A stretch of 64,000 bases of DNA from Cryptomeria japonica (GCF_030272615.1 NC_081413.1:25042966-25106965), one strand, 5' to 3'; shown: positions 10,782 through 23,499, counted from the first letter of the stretch. Translations and numbers: made by a program. The notes: generated from the sequence alone by a model not told the origin.

Positions 10782-12040
10782 TGTTAGCAGCAATCAAGAA
10801 GGAAGACTGGGAGGAGGGGGGTTGAATTAGTCTTCATCGGATCACAACAAATTAAACTCCAAAACACAAATTGATAAGCCACAACAACAAATAGATTTAA
10901 GAAAATTAACAGCACAACACACAACACCAAGATTTTAACGTGGAAAACCTGGTTAAGGGAAAAAGCACTATGGGAACCTACCCATAGTAATATGATACTC
11001 TGCAATAGTATGTGAAAATATTACAATGGGGAATGCGCATGCATTCAAGCACACTGCCTAGAGCTCACCGCTCAAAGATATTTGCCCAGAAGGCTACAAC
11101 CCTCAAGGAAGTCTCACTGACTTAGAATACGATTCAGACTATAATCCAGAAGTAATGAATTGTAATGATAGCATCTACAAATGCCTGATGACAATTCTGG
11201 TTAAGCATAATTATCTTCTCTGCAACAGCAAACACACCTCAACACTTCGATGAATGATATATCCTTGTTCACACATTCACCTCTCTCTAATTATGTAAAC
11301 ATAATACCAACACCTAAATTACTTAAGCATCTCACCTATATATGCAAATCATCAACCTTGATAACAAAGTCAGCTAAACCCTCAACCCTCAACTTATAAT
11401 TACAAAATTACATTGCACGATACAAAGATCAACCATCGGACCAATATTATTCTTTACATTACATAGCATGGACCTAATTCAAATTCCCAAATGATTACAT
11501 CCACTAGAAATCCACCCAAGATCAACCGCAACATGCTACACCACCAAAAATACTGCATAACACGAAAATCATCACCGGTTCATAGAAACCATAAAAAACA
11601 CGCACAACAATCAATGCTGGTTGCCAAAACAAATAGGAAACAACTAGGAAACATCAACAAGCACGTTAGAATAACCTAGAATAGTTGCACTACCACCTCT
11701 TTTCAAATCTTCATCGGTCAACGTCTCAAAGCTCAAGAATACAACCAATCAGCAACTGTTACAAGGACAGATAACTTGCGGAGCACCAAATCATGAACCA
11801 TCTAAAATGAAGATACACAGGATCATCCCAAACAATAATCTAAAGTCTTGGCACAAGATCTGATCACATCAGAATATACTAGAGGAAATATTGGATTCTG
11901 CAAAATACTGATCAGCAAGACCAAACTACAAAACCAGATAAAAAATTCTTCCCAAACTCACCAGAATAACTCACAGGAATATGTTGACATCAATGAAAAC
12001 AACATATCCTAGTAGCAGGAATGATCAACCAAATCTAACA
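10782..12040 (-). repeat. Copia LTR (5' LTR of the truncated element)
   Basis: The segment is bounded by TGTTAG at 10782 and CTAACA ending at 12040, a perfect 6-bp terminal inverted repeat of TG...CA type, and it abuts the primer site. On the minus strand it shares a start (attgatgtcaaca within 50 bases) and an end style (acccccctcc near the 3' end, tttttccc / ttttccac segment) with the solo LTR at 16761-17821. Length 1,259 bp. No matching second LTR is seen in the window. Confidence 0.82.
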
Positions 12041-12059
12041 ATCTCCCCAATAATCCAAT

Positions 12060-12965
12060 ATGTGGAGAGTTGCTTGGTAGGTGATGTCAGAAGGAGTTTC
12101 ATGGGGGTTTTGCTGCCCCATTCTTGATGATTGCTTGTGTCGATGTTGTCTACATCTTGCTATGGTTTCTATATCTTTTTTCAACTATGGAGGTGGAGAT
12201 TTTGGTAGATTTCATGTGTTGGGTGTTTGATAGGTTTGTGTTTTAGTTCCATCCCAAGGTTTTGGGATCCTTTTTGAAACCCAACCTTCCATCTTATTTT
12301 TCCTGTCTTTTAATTTTGTCTTTGAAAGTGTATTTTATGGGAGCCTTTTCAAAACCCATGTTATTTATGGTTATGGGGTCCATTCTAAAACCCATTGTGA
12401 TGGTTTAGGGTACCTTTCAAAACCCTGTCTTGTTGCTCTTCCTTATGTTCTTGTTTATTCTTGAGGAGTGACTTTTTCCTTTACTTCAAAGGTTTTGGGA
12501 GCCTTTTCAAACACTAGTCACCAAGATATTTTGTAAATGTAACTAGTCTATTTTTTGGGGCCTTAGGTTATAGAAACCTTGACAAATCCCATGTTTCAGG
12601 TTATGGGAGCCTTTCAAAGGCCTCTGTCTATCTACCTCTAGGTTATGGAGCCTTGTCAAAACCCATGGTTTCAGGTTATGGGAGCCTTGTAAAACCCTTG
12701 GTTCAAGTTATGGGAGCCTAGAAAAACCCTTTATTTATGTATCTTTGAGGTCTCTTTTTTTATGGCTTTGACCTCTGTGGTGATTCAGCCAATTCTTTCA
12801 TGTTCACTTTCTAGTGTTGGGTTGTTGATTTGTTGTGATTAGTGTATGTCATATCTAGTTGCAGAAATGCTCTTTTTTGTGGGCTTTGGATCCTCATAAA
12901 ATCCTTCTATAAGGGGTTTTGGGTCCCCTTAAAACCTATTTTACCTTATCAAAAACAAAACTCAT
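12060..12965 (+). repeat. LINE-like 3' untranslated tail with about 12 foldback words
   Basis: No coding frame. From 12258 to 12940 a motif of about 27 nt resembling ggttatgggagcctt followed by tcaaaaccca recurs about a dozen times with divergence (near 12258, 12336, 12368, 12402, 12489, 12600, 12642, 12673, 12707, 12880 and 12913). Each can form a small hairpin because GGTTTT pairs with AAAACC. The stretch ends in acctattttaccttatcaaa plus A-rich sequence, closely similar to the end of the LINE tail at 54040-54075. I infer a 3' end of a plant LINE. Confidence 0.55.
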
Positions 12966-13235
12966 GCATAAAGGGAGGAAAATTGGATACAAATACTATG
13001 ATTAAGAAATGCAATTCTATGTAAAAGTGATTGATTAATCAATTAATTAAGCAATTTGAATTATGACATTGAAAATTTGATGCCTCTAAATCTGAACATA
13101 ATATGTCATAATAATCAGATCTAAAAATACAATTAAAATATTATGCAACCCACAAGTCAATTTTAGTATAATAAATAGGCTTTTTTGTGAAATTAACCAC
13201 TAATTATGTAATTCAATTGCTAATATGATTTATGA
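12957..13235. repeat. Segment shared with 46880-47160 (gypsy leader-like)
   Basis: aaaactcatgcataaaggga, the ttaattaagcaatttga block, and the ttatgcaacccaca and taggcttttttgtgaaatt blocks recur in the same order and orientation at 46880-47160, just upstream of a gypsy gag relic read on the minus strand. It is probably part of a gypsy LTR or leader. It begins exactly where the LINE tail ends, so the LINE probably inserted into or next to it. Confidence 0.7.
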
Positions 13236-14489
13236 GTGCAAACATTAATATTAAAGTACATATAAATTAGATACGAGAAAATAAATTATAAGTAAGCATG
13301 AAATAAGTTGGTTCACCAAAATGTGTTGAGTGTAATTTATAATCAGGGTTTCCCCTATTAGATAATAAAACCAATAAGAAGCCAAATCAACTAACATATT
13401 GAAGGAGGGGTGAATCCAATAGATCTATCCACAATCCACATAGGGAAAGGGGTGAAATTTTTATTACATTTATTGGTTATTTTGATTTACCCTCTTTCTT
13501 AGTTTAAATTGGAAGGTAATTGTGAAATTAGGGTAAAACAATGAATAATTGAAGTAAATTGTTAAAAAAAAACTAATAAAGATATCCCATAGAGCCACAA
13601 ACTAAGATCTATGCAAAAGAAGATGTTTAGAACATGTTCCCAAAATTTTGGCCTGATTTTCAAGACTAGATACTAATACATATTCGCTCCGGTCCTCTAA
13701 ATTTTGCTCCATCGAAAGCTGAACATGTTTGTCATTGTCAACTCTATCTAAATCCCTAAGTATAACTCCTAAGTTTGTTTCTTGCACATAGAAAAAGAAG
13801 AAAAGATATCATGGATAGGGGTTTTCCCTAGGTCAAACCCCGATTTAGTAATTAACCTTAACGTTGAAATAGTAATTGAAATGGAAATTGTAGAAAGATG
13901 CTTTCCTTTTGAGGGAAAGGCTAGATCTGAAAATGAATTCTTGTAATTGAAATATATACGTTGATGAAGTTGCGTTTGATCCTCATGCAAGGGTTTTAGG
14001 ATGTCTTGTTGAATGTCTTCAAATAAGGCTGATAATGGGTGCCATCTTGAATGCATAAACTTGACTTCACTTCTTATCCAATGCTTGATGAGTGAGTAAT
14101 TTCTTTCTCACTTGAATTGAATTAGGATAATAATTTTTCCTCCTAGAAATGTAAGGTTTCAAATGAGAGGGGTATACCTCCTTTTATACTTTACCACATA
14201 AAAATTAATTGAAATTCTGGAGTAGGCCAACACAAGATCGAATTTCTCACTCATCTCACATTATCATTATGAGGACCAAAAATGGGCTCTAATTGAGAGG
14301 ACTAGGATGTTGGGTGCCCAAGTCTTAACATTTAGGACTCGGGATTGAGGGAAGGCAAATAAGGAGATGAACTACAAGTCTATGGATGGTGTGCATAGAA
14401 TTAAGACATGCATCAATCATCGAAACTAGAAGTGACAAGGTGTGATAGAAGTGAAGACAAAATTCTATGCGGATACAATTTACGATGTT
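13236..14489. other. Intergenic or retroelement-derived DNA, no assignable gene
   Basis: Two short minus frames (13602-13787 and 13769-14056) show no family motifs. The stretch probably continues the gypsy-like sequence of 12957-13235, but I see no LTR ends, primer site or domain. Confidence 0.4.
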
Positions 14490-14695
14490 ACATAAACAAA
14501 CAAGGATAACACTTAGTTTCTAAATGTCAATCATGAATTCTTACAAGAATAACACAAACAAGAATAACACTTAGTTTCTAAATGTCAATCATTAATTCAA
14601 ACAAGAATAACTCAAACAAGGATAGCACTTAGTTTCTTAATTTCAGTCATAAATTCTTACAAGAATAACACAAAAAAGGATGTAGAGACATCTAA
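14490..14695. repeat. 58-bp tandem repeat, about 3.3 units
   Basis: cacttagtttctaaatgtca recurs at 14510, 14568 and 14626, a period of exactly 58 bp, with the block ttacaagaataacacaaaca between. The units differ by a few substitutions. Confidence 0.9.
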
Positions 14696-15553
14696 CACAT
14701 GTTCAAGTACAAATCTATTATATTTTCCATTAAAAATATTTAACAACACAATAGAATTTCTTTAAAAGATTTTTTATTTTTTTCCAAACTAGAAGTTTAC
14801 CAATATTCCTTTAGAAAAATTTATAGGAAAAGGCATAGGTATATCTTTAATATAGTATGATATATGATAAAAATTAGGATTGCAATTTTGAAAAAAAAAT
14901 CTATGACATGCATAATTTATGGACCCATTTGCAAGATATTCTACTCAACATCTTTCTTCAATATGATACTAGAAAGAAACCTTTTGAAATAAATTTGATA
15001 TTGCATGCAACACAAGAATTTTCTTAAATATTCTCTATATCCAACCAATAACCATGAAACTTCTCAATCAAGCCCAAATTGGATATATTCTAAATGTTTT
15101 TATTAATATAAATTATGTTAGGGTATAGTCTAATCTATATGTCATCCTCTACTACACAATATTTAAATTTGTTGATCCATAAGTGATTATTTATTCCTTT
15201 TATAATAGAATTATCCCTACCACACATGTCATTATTATTGTTTCTTTAGGGAGATTAAATTATTTATCCTTATCTAATTGTCACCTTACCATATTCTCCT
15301 ACTAAAATTCACTTCTCTAAAATTAACTCATCACGCAACACTTCTAATGGATTTATTGTTTTACTATTCCTTAAAGGTTCTTTATTATTACTAAAGGTAA
15401 ACAATGGTTTCATTCATGTGTTTCTATCTATATATCCTATTGTGCATTGGCATATGAATCCATATATTATTTTAATACTGGCCCTAGGATATGTGAACTA
15501 CTCATGATTAGATCATTCTCCCCTTCTAATGTCATTTTCTTACTATTAATCTC

Positions 15554-15554
<1 letters not shown>
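14696..15554. other. AT-rich intergenic DNA, nothing recognised
   Basis: No frame with family motifs, no LTR ends and no conspicuous repeats apart from A/T runs. Confidence 0.5.

Positions 15555-15642
<88 letters not shown>
15555..15642. repeat. (AT)n microsatellite
   Basis: An uninterrupted run of about 44 AT dinucleotides. The Tyr/Ile frames crossing it on both strands are by-products of the repeat. Confidence 0.98.
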
Positions 15643-15645
<3 letters not shown>

Positions 15646-16755
15646 GCATTATGATATATTTTATAATTGTAACCATATTATACATCAATTCATGCTTGTA
15701 AATTATATATATATTTGAGATTGTGATAACCCTCCTAAAAACCACATTGAAAATATTGTAGACATAGCTAAGGGTTAGAACAACATGAGGATATTGTACA
15801 ATTATTTCTTGAAATATTTGGGGATAAGGTGTCATAGTTGATGATACATATTTTCACATTATCTACCATTTTTATATATAATATAATACATACACATATG
15901 AATAGGGGACATGTTGAAAATGATTAATCACCTTATACGTGAACTACCCTATTACTAGGATTCATAATATAAAATTATATATGTGGATACTTTACACAAA
16001 AAAGTTAAATAAAAAGATAAAAATATCAAATTATTCCATAGTACTTTGACATATGAAACTTTGTTTTATCCTTCACCAAATACTATGGAACCTTTTTTTA
16101 CAAAGTATGATGGTAGAGGCCCAATTCATTACAACATGTGCAATTCTTCAAGTTGTGTGCCTCCCTTATTTTCATGGATACATAAATTACTTAATATAAC
16201 TTGTGTTACAATCAAGATTGGGTGATCATGCACTCAAGAATGATTTTATTCATTACCTCAAGCTTCTAGTACTTGTCCATTAGGATTAGTTTAAGAGGTA
16301 AAGAGGAATATTGGCCTAGATCATTTTTGTTATGTATACATAAGGACACACTATGATTAAAAATATAATTTGCACCATAACTATTTTGAACAAGCAAGGT
16401 AAATAAGCAATTTAGAAGATACAATTTTGGCAACCAAGGTAGATACTAACTTCCTATCTAGCTTAAATTTTCTTTAAAATATCTGTTAACTACTGATTCT
16501 ATTTACATCTATGTCATGAACCATGACACTTATTTAATTCCAAAACTTATATGTAGGCATGATGTAAGTATATGTGTATCACTTGAAGGTATTCACTATG
16601 TTGTGCATGTACATGTTAAATTTATATATATAGAAGTATTTCTCTCTCTTCCAAATGTAATTATTTTGAATAGTCGGAGTAAATATTACAAGTTTATTAA
16701 TGTCCACCATACAAGATGTATTCAACAAGATAAGATATTAATACATGTGCATCAA
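15643..16755. other. AT-rich intergenic DNA, nothing recognised
   Basis: Only short frames without motifs. It ends at the target-site duplication of the solo LTR. Confidence 0.5.
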
Positions 16756-16760
16756 ATCAT

Positions 16761-17821
16761 TGTTGGTATTTTGGATATGTTGATATGGTTTTGTCATTGA
16801 TGTCAACACCTATCATCACTTGTCAACACTTATCAACACTTGGAGATCTTTGTTATGTTCACCGGCAAGTCAGAGACTTATGCACAGTCACCGATATTTG
16901 GTTCACTGATAGATTATATTGTTCACCGACACTTGGAATGACTTGGAGACTAATTGGTTATGTCAAAGACATTATTTCATCACTTGGTTTTGGCGACCTG
17001 GTTATTTGTTTATTCGGGTTTGCATATTTGTTGTTACCGGCAAATAGGTCTAGGTTATGTACCAGTAGGCATATCTATTCCAGATTAGCAGGGCACGTTA
17101 TGGAGATGATTTATTATTATTGTAAATGCATTGAGCCGACATCATGCATCGCATAATGATTTATTTGTAATTGATTTTATTATAATATCTTTTAGTGAGC
17201 CGACCTATTCAATTGGTCTTAGGTTATGGTATAAATGTAAGATCTCATTTGTGAGATTGATATGCGATTGAAAAAAAAGGATTGTAATAAGGTATATGTG
17301 AAAATAAGAAGAGCTATACACGCAGACATCATTTGAAGGTTGAAGGAAGGTTTTTGTGAAGACAATCAAAACTAAACCAGTATTGAATCCAACATATGAA
17401 GATGCTATTTTATCCAGTATATTATTATTGGATTTAACCATCCAATTGTAGTCAATGTTACTCTCTTTTTGTGATTGAGCAGTGAGCTCTAGGCAGCTGG
17501 CTTTTCTGTATGTGCAGAATCCATATTGTACACACATACTATCTGCAGTAGTATCATTTGATTGTGGGTAAAGCTTCCCATCGTGGTTTTTCCCTTACAG
17601 GTTTTCCATGTACAAATATTTGTGTTATGTGTTGTGGATGTTATTGTCTTTCTGTTTCATGCATTAATATTTACTAGTACTGCAATTAACTGATAAAACT
17701 ATCTACCGGCATAAAGTTTGGTTTACCAACATTAAGCATTAATTTTTGGTTAAGTTAATTTTGGTTGAATTTATTGGACAACTGATTCACCCCCCCTCTA
17801 AGTTGTCTCTGGGACCTAACA
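16761..17821 (+). mobile_element. Solo copia-type LTR with 5-bp target-site duplication
   Basis: Starts TGTTGGTATTTTGG and ends GGGACCTAACA, flanked by the direct repeat ATCAT (16756-16760 and 17822-17826). No internal domain, primer site or polypurine tract lies inside, so recombination between two LTRs probably removed the body. The inside is typical of copia LTRs: gttttgtcattgatgtcaac near the start, tggtttttcccttacaggtt in the R/U5 region and a C-run (ttcaccccccctcta) before the end. Length 1,061 bp. Confidence 0.92.
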
Positions 17822-17826
17822 ATCAT

Positions 17827-18468
17827 AACATAAAATCAATATTAATGTGTGTAAACAATACTTGTCTCTTAGGTTCTTCTCTAGATGCTATTTCTATATT
17901 GTGCACTAGATGCCCTCCTAGTATTCAATGTAACCTTAGAAATCCTTGAAGATGACAAATTTTATCCATGTATATAAAAAAAATAGTAGGTCTATAGATC
18001 TCATAATCATGTGAAGACTATATATAAAAATTAAGAATAGGGAACTTTAGGAAGCAATATATATAGGGAAAAAATGAGACTATGAAATTAGCTATAATAA
18101 GAAACAAAGGGGAAAATCTACGACTTGAAGTAGTGCCAAAGGATGGATGAAGACCAATAAAACTAGGATCCATTGAATTTATGCTTCAATTACTAGCCTC
18201 TAAGAATTTCTAGGATCATTTGTACCCAAATATTAGGGCTACACATGTGAGGATCATTCTTGTGACCTATCATTCATACTTAAGGATAAATCCTACTTGT
18301 GAGCATCACTTACATTCATAATGAGTGATAAGTGGATGATTCATGCTCATTGGAGGTTGGTTCATGAAAAATGTACTATGAAAATAGCACACATTATTCA
18401 TTGAGTTTCACTGCAAATATAGACATAACTTTGAATGCATGTAAGATGCTATAATTGAAAAATATAGA

Positions 18469-18469
<1 letters not shown>
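17827..18469. other. Intergenic DNA, nothing recognised
   Basis: No supported frame or repeat boundary. Confidence 0.5.
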
Positions 18470-18513
<44 letters not shown>

Positions 18514-18523
18514 GGGGGGGGGG
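18470..18523. repeat. Compound microsatellite (GT)n(GA)n(G)n
   Basis: About 15 GT units, then about 7 GA units, then a run of G (about 11). Confidence 0.97.
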
Positions 18524-19619
18524 AGGGAGATTAAAATGTTGAAAAATATAGATATTTTAGTATAATATATACATATTCATATGTTTTTTTGTTTTTTTTT
18601 TGTATTTTGTTAGATTTTTCTTTTTAAAATTTCAACTAGAAAAAGTATCATCTAATAGCTTACATGTATATTTTACATGGCTACATCTTGTACATTATAT
18701 TATCTCATACTTACATGTAGATTGCATGAGATTTAGATCCATTCTTACATGTTTCTATCTGATGTTAAATGGCTGCTATTCTTGTTCATGTTATCTTTGT
18801 TATTTGTGGTAAGATTATAAAGCAAGAAGCTCATTGATCCTTACAATTTAATTAATGATTAAATACCTTTCAATCCTATATATTAAATTCTTGAACTATG
18901 TATGATGATATAAAGTTTTTCATTTGAATTTTACTTAAATGATATATATCAAATAGTCCTAAACTTAATGCCCAACTTAAATTTAAAAATTTAAGATGTG
19001 ATTAATTTATATTGTGTACAACTTAGGTCAATATGGAAGATGCACTTGGTATTTGGACATATGCAAATACTAAGATTAATATATTGATAGTCATTTTAGC
19101 AAACCTTAATGCCACAAGTATTTATAGGGACAATTGTGAGAATATTTCAGCTAGCTTAGAGCATATTAGACTTACATGAGGTGGGACATATACCTATTCT
19201 AGTGATACTCTAGCTATTTTTCTTACCCAAATGTGGCAAGAGGTTAGTGGTGATATTTCTCTTTCTATAGTTCAACTAAATATGCCCAAAGAAATTATCC
19301 AATCTCATTTTTTTTTATATGATGATATTAGATATCAGGTGAGGGCATATCAAGTCTCTATATGTGTGGACCCTCAGATGGCCACATTGATCTGCCCATT
19401 TTTTCTTGTAGCTCATGGTTGAAATCCAAATAACAACCTAATTTAATTATATTTTGCACAACGATTTTTTGTTGAGCTTCATTTAGACCTCAACCAGGGA
19501 AAACTTTAAGAAACCCCCCCCCTTGGACAAGGTGTAAAAACCTATCGAAAGTTGTATAATTCTCGAGGAAAATTTTAATTTTACGGGCGAATTTTTGTGG
19601 TTTACGGAGAAAAAAAATA
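18524..19619 (+). other. Intergenic DNA with a weak unrecognised frame
   Basis: Reading 19020-19422 forward gives stretches such as MWQEVSGDISLSIVQLNMPK (from 19231) with stops upstream. Composition looks coding-derived, but I recognise no family. It may be a decayed retroelement fragment. Confidence 0.25.
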
Positions 19620-19862
19620 ATCTCCATTGGTGAATTGTAATGTTTTTAAAACCCCAAAAATATTTGCATGGGCGAATTTTAATGTTTTTAAAACCAAAAA
19701 AATATTTGCATTGGCGATTTCAACCTATTTTCAAACCATTAAAAAAAAATATTGGCGATTTCAACCTATTTTCAAACCATAAAAATAAAAATATTGGCGA
19801 TTTAAAGCTATTTTCAAACCATAAAAATAAAAATATTGGCGATTTCAAGATATTAACTTTAA
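19620..19862. repeat. Minisatellite of about 40-45 bp, about 5-6 diverged units
   Basis: Units consist of a ggcgattt or ggcgaattt start, a ttttcaaaccat or ttttaaaacc middle and an A-rich aaaaatatt end. The best copies start near 19713, 19754 and 19795, giving a period of about 41-43 bp. The 76-codon frame across it is a repeat by-product. Confidence 0.8.
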
Positions 19863-19879
19863 GTCATTAAAACACGTGG

Positions 19880-20570
19880 CACGCAGTCATCATCTCTCTG
19901 CCTGGAAGACTGCCCATTAGGGCATCTCGCGACCTAGCGACAAGCCCTTACGACTCTCTCTATCTCCAACTCGCAAGCTAAAAATGCTAAGCCTTCGTAA
20001 CCTTGAGATCTAGCGACTGAGAGAAACTGAACTGCCACTCGCCAATTCTCGACCACAAAATGTTAAGTCCTCGTCACCGCAGCGACTTGGAGATAGTGGT
20101 AACTTTAACCCTTGTCGCGTACTAGCCAACATAAAATTGTTTATCTCTTAACCGCTAGCAATTCACTCGCAAGCTCGCGGCTTGATCAGGTCTTCAGACA
20201 TTTAACTTCGCAAGCTAGCGATAACCATTAAACCTAACCACAAACTATCTAGTCGCTAGCTCGTGACCTAAAAATGCTAACATTAAACAAACATGAGAGC
20301 TAGCGAAAACTATATGAAATGAGTTACTCGCTAACTCTCGCGGCTATAATGTATGACATCAGACCAACTCGAGACCTCGCGATCAAAGCAATTTCACTAA
20401 CAAGCTATATTGTTTTAATTGCTAAGCTTGGTAACATAAAATGCTAACACCCAAAAAGCCTGAGACCTCGCGATGTAAACCCAAACCAACTTGTCGCTAG
20501 CTCGCAGCTTAATCATGTCTTCAGACATTTTACCTCGCGAGCTAGCGATAACCATATAACTTAACCACAA
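19880..20570. repeat. GCGA/TCGC word-rich region, left flank of the large retroelement-like block
   Basis: Dozens of short near-palindromic words built from CTCGC, GCGAG and GCTAGCGA (for example cctcgcgagctagcgataac) recur every 30-60 bases, separated by ctaaaaatgctaa-like spacers. The segment with gctaacacccaaaaagcc and ttaaacccaaaccaac-like spacers at 20430-20495 recurs at 29215-29275, linking the two flanks of the block around the 24.1-27.6 kb reading frame. This suggests LTR or UTR sequence of one element, though the LTR ends were not found. Confidence 0.6.
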
Positions 20571-20576
20571 ACTATC

Positions 20577-22061
20577 TATATTCGGGAAAAGTGGGTTGAT
20601 AGAACTCAATATGTGAAAATATGTTCCAAAATACCTGTCCACACACACACACAGGACTTCTTGGTGCAAGCTATGGAGTAATGAAGTATTACTCAGCTTC
20701 CCAAGGTTGGTCCCATGGTTCTCTATCTTACAATGTCCCTCAAACCAATGTTTTTGCTCTCAGATCACTGAGCAAAATGGTTTAGGGATGGCAAATGCAA
20801 GAACGAGGGATGCTTTGATAGATTTTAGTATGAGATGCATCCTCGACTATGCATGATTCTAGAATACAATAAACTAGATTATAAGATGACAAGGTTAGTA
20901 TAAATACTATCCTAACATGATATATTAGTCTATGATTGAGCTAAAATGATAAAGAAGGATTCTAAACATGCATATTTATACTAATTCCTAGTTAAAGAGA
21001 GGCTAAAATGATGAGCATAAAATGATATATGAAAGCTTGAATGTATTTGAGCATAAGTGTGATACTAAAAACTTGGATGATGATTTAAAATGGAGGAATG
21101 AGAGCTCTATTTATAGCAAAAACAGGGCAATGGATGGTCAGGATTGAAAGAGTTGATCAAGGGTTGAGTTTGAAAGTTGGGGATCCATGTTTGCAATTTG
21201 CACCAATGAAATGGTGACAAGTGTCAACATAGGGTTGGGTTGAGAGAAGGGGTTGGAGGCATTAAATGCCTCAGAAGACCTTATGGTTATCTAGAGATAA
21301 GGGTTAAGCTTAAGTTAAGATTACCCATTGGATTAAGAGTTAATCCCAGGATAAACCCTTGTGCAAATGATTAAGAGATAATCATGGTCAAAGCATTAAA
21401 TACTTGATGAGACCCTTGGGTTGGATGAAGGTTGAGTTAAAAGAAATTCTTTAACCATGTAAGAGGGTTTGAGTTAACCATTAATGGTTATGAAGACTTT
21501 GGGGAATTAAGTGGTTGAAGGCTTGAAGCCTTTAATGGTTATCAAAGACTTTGAGGAATTAAGTGGTTGAAGGCTTGAAGCCTTTAATGGTTATCAAAGA
21601 CTTTGAGGATTTGAGAAGTGACCTCCCCTTTCTTAGGGATGTGACAAAGTTTAGAAGATGGGTTAGGCTAATTAGAAGTGATTAGAAGAGTCTAGAAGGG
21701 ATTAGAAAGGGGTTTAGGAAGGCAAGTGGGAGATGTAGGATTTTGCAAGTGGATGGAGGGATAATAGGATTTAATTGAAATAAAGTTAATTTAATTCAAT
21801 TTGGTTGCAATTGGGGAATTTAAATAAATTAGATTTATTCAATTTAGGATAACTATTCAATTAAATTTGAATTTAATTAAAAGTGGATAGGGGGAATTTA
21901 ATTGAATAAAATGATTTATTCATTAAATGGGTATAGTGAATCTAATTTAAATAAATTGAGTAATTTACTTAATTAAATAGAGGAATGTGGGTAATTTAAT
22001 TAAATAGAGAAATGAACATAAAATATTCATTTAGGAATATGGTCATTTTTATACATCTACA
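20577..22061 (-). mobile_element. Nested solo LTR in the GCGA/TCGC region
   Basis: The flanking repeat is interrupted at 20571-20577. The same ACTATCT reappears at 22061-22067, and the interrupted text resumes (ctatctggtcgctagctc), as seen by comparison with the uninterrupted relative at 20240-20260. Read on the minus strand the insert begins TGTAGATGTATAAAAATGAC and has a TATAAATA box (21108-21115), with a 5-bp duplication CTATC on each side. The far end reads TA instead of the expected CA. Length 1,485 bp. No internal domains, so a solo LTR, probably gypsy-type, is the best reading. Confidence 0.7.
21482..21605. repeat. 51-52-bp tandem repeat inside the solo LTR
   Basis: taatggttatnaaagacttt starts recur at 21482, 21533 and 21585. 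Units include ggaattaagtggttgaaggc. Confidence 0.9.
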
Positions 22062-23499
22062 CTATCTGGTCGCTAGCTCTCGGCTTGATCACGTCTTCAG
22101 ACATTTTACCTCGCGAGCTAGTGATAACCATAAGGCTTGGATGTTGACTCGTTCCTGAGGGACTAGTTTGAAGGTTTCTCTTGATTCGATGTTGATTAGA
22201 CAAGCGAGGATGACAGTTTCAGAGGCATAAAAGGATTTGATAGCTTCTGAGTTAGAGATGGGAGATCATGGATTTCTCTGAGAAATAAGAGCTCAGGTTG
22301 CTTGTTGTCAGGGATTTTGAAGCAGAATTTGTCCAATCAAGGAGGAATAAAATCAGAACAAAATCGTTCACAATAGATGAGCCTTAGCAGGATACAATGG
22401 ATTAAGGATTTGATAGGCATGATGATGACTTCTAGAGTCTACAGTCATGTTGGAAACTACCAAAATGATAATTTTTCACGTGAATGCAGAATGAGCATCA
22501 CCAAATGAAGTGTGAAAATGTTATAAATACAATGGAGTGGTGACTTAATTGGTAGAAGAGAAAATAAACCTTTTTCATTTTCTGAGAGTGGTTTTTTTCC
22601 TCAGAAAGGAAGATGATGTTTGAGCAGGATCGTGCATGGAGTTGCACTTGTTGTGTGCTCTGTGATACCGGATGGGTGTTTTTTTGTTTTCTGCTATGTG
22701 AGTTTGTTTATTGTCAGAGGGGCTGTGAAAGTGAGAAGGATTGCCAGAGGGGGTGTGAAACCCTTTTCTTATCAAGAAAGGTCATGCATGGCACATCCTC
22801 TGCTTCTACTCTGCCACAGGATGGCAGGGGGTTTGAAGAAGGAGCCCATAGAAGAATGAAAGAAGGATTTGTTTAGGTGGGGAGTGGCAGCTAGTCATCT
22901 TTGTGATGACATGGAAGCTGCAACCCCTCCCCAACATATTACATTTAGCCTAAAGCTCCTCTTTCCACTTTCCTTGATTGTGGGCATGAAGGCTCGAGCT
23001 CATCTTTCCATTTTCTTTGTTCTTGGGCATGAAGGCTTCCTCCTCTATTTGGAAACGATTTGTTGGTTAGAACGTAACATCTCACATTCCATCCGAAGGC
23101 ATCAGGGTGATAATGGCATGGCTCAAGCAGGTTTGCAAGTTGTATAGTCATTGGGGTTCCTTTTCTAGTTCCAGTAGTGATTCTTCATTCTAGACTCTAG
23201 GTGAAGGGAGCAAGTTGTATACTGTATAGTCATTTATATAGAAAATGACAAGCATTTAGTGTCAAGCTTTGTGCAGGTTCTTGAAGGAGTTATATATAAA
23301 TTATTAAATTTATTGTGTATGAATGTGTCTCTTTCAAATGATTAGAATCATGAGATTTAACTTTTTTCATTTGTTGCATTGTTATGGTGTATGTAATTTT
23401 TCATTTAAATTTTCTATTAGTCTAGAATCATAATACATATTAAGGATTCACCTCATTGTAATTGGTGGGAGGATTATAGACAATATAGAACAACTCCAT
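22062..23499. other. Resumed GCGA/TCGC repeat, then unassigned DNA with a TATA-like site
   Basis: 22062-22140 continues the interrupted repeat. Beyond it are a TATA-like ttataaatac near 22514 and two overlapping plus frames (22613-22876 and 22620-22859) plus 22869-23147. None has recognisable domains, and their overlap in different frames argues against coding. It may be the 3' untranslated or LTR region of the element whose reading frame ends at 24134. Confidence 0.35.

Larger units (their letters stand above)
9010..12040 (-). mobile_element. Truncated Ty1/copia retrotransposon (5' LTR, PBS, gag, protease)
   Basis: Reading leftwards from 12040: an LTR, a tRNA-Met type primer site, a gag-like protein with zinc knuckle and a protease-like segment. 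Integrase, RT and the second LTR are absent, so the copy is 3'-truncated or interrupted. The left limit is approximate. The element is older than it first looks: gag has a TAG, a TGA and frameshifts. Confidence 0.85.

Noticed and set aside
15447-15835. Open frames rich in Ile/Tyr on both strands
   Set aside because: By-product of the (AT)n tract.
19620-19870. A 76-codon repetitive protein
   Set aside because: Encoded by the minisatellite of about 42 bp; units vary in length and break the frame.
22613-23147. Three plus-strand frames behind a TATA-like site as a possible small host gene
   Set aside because: Overlapping in different frames, with no motifs, no homology between them and a repeat-derived setting.
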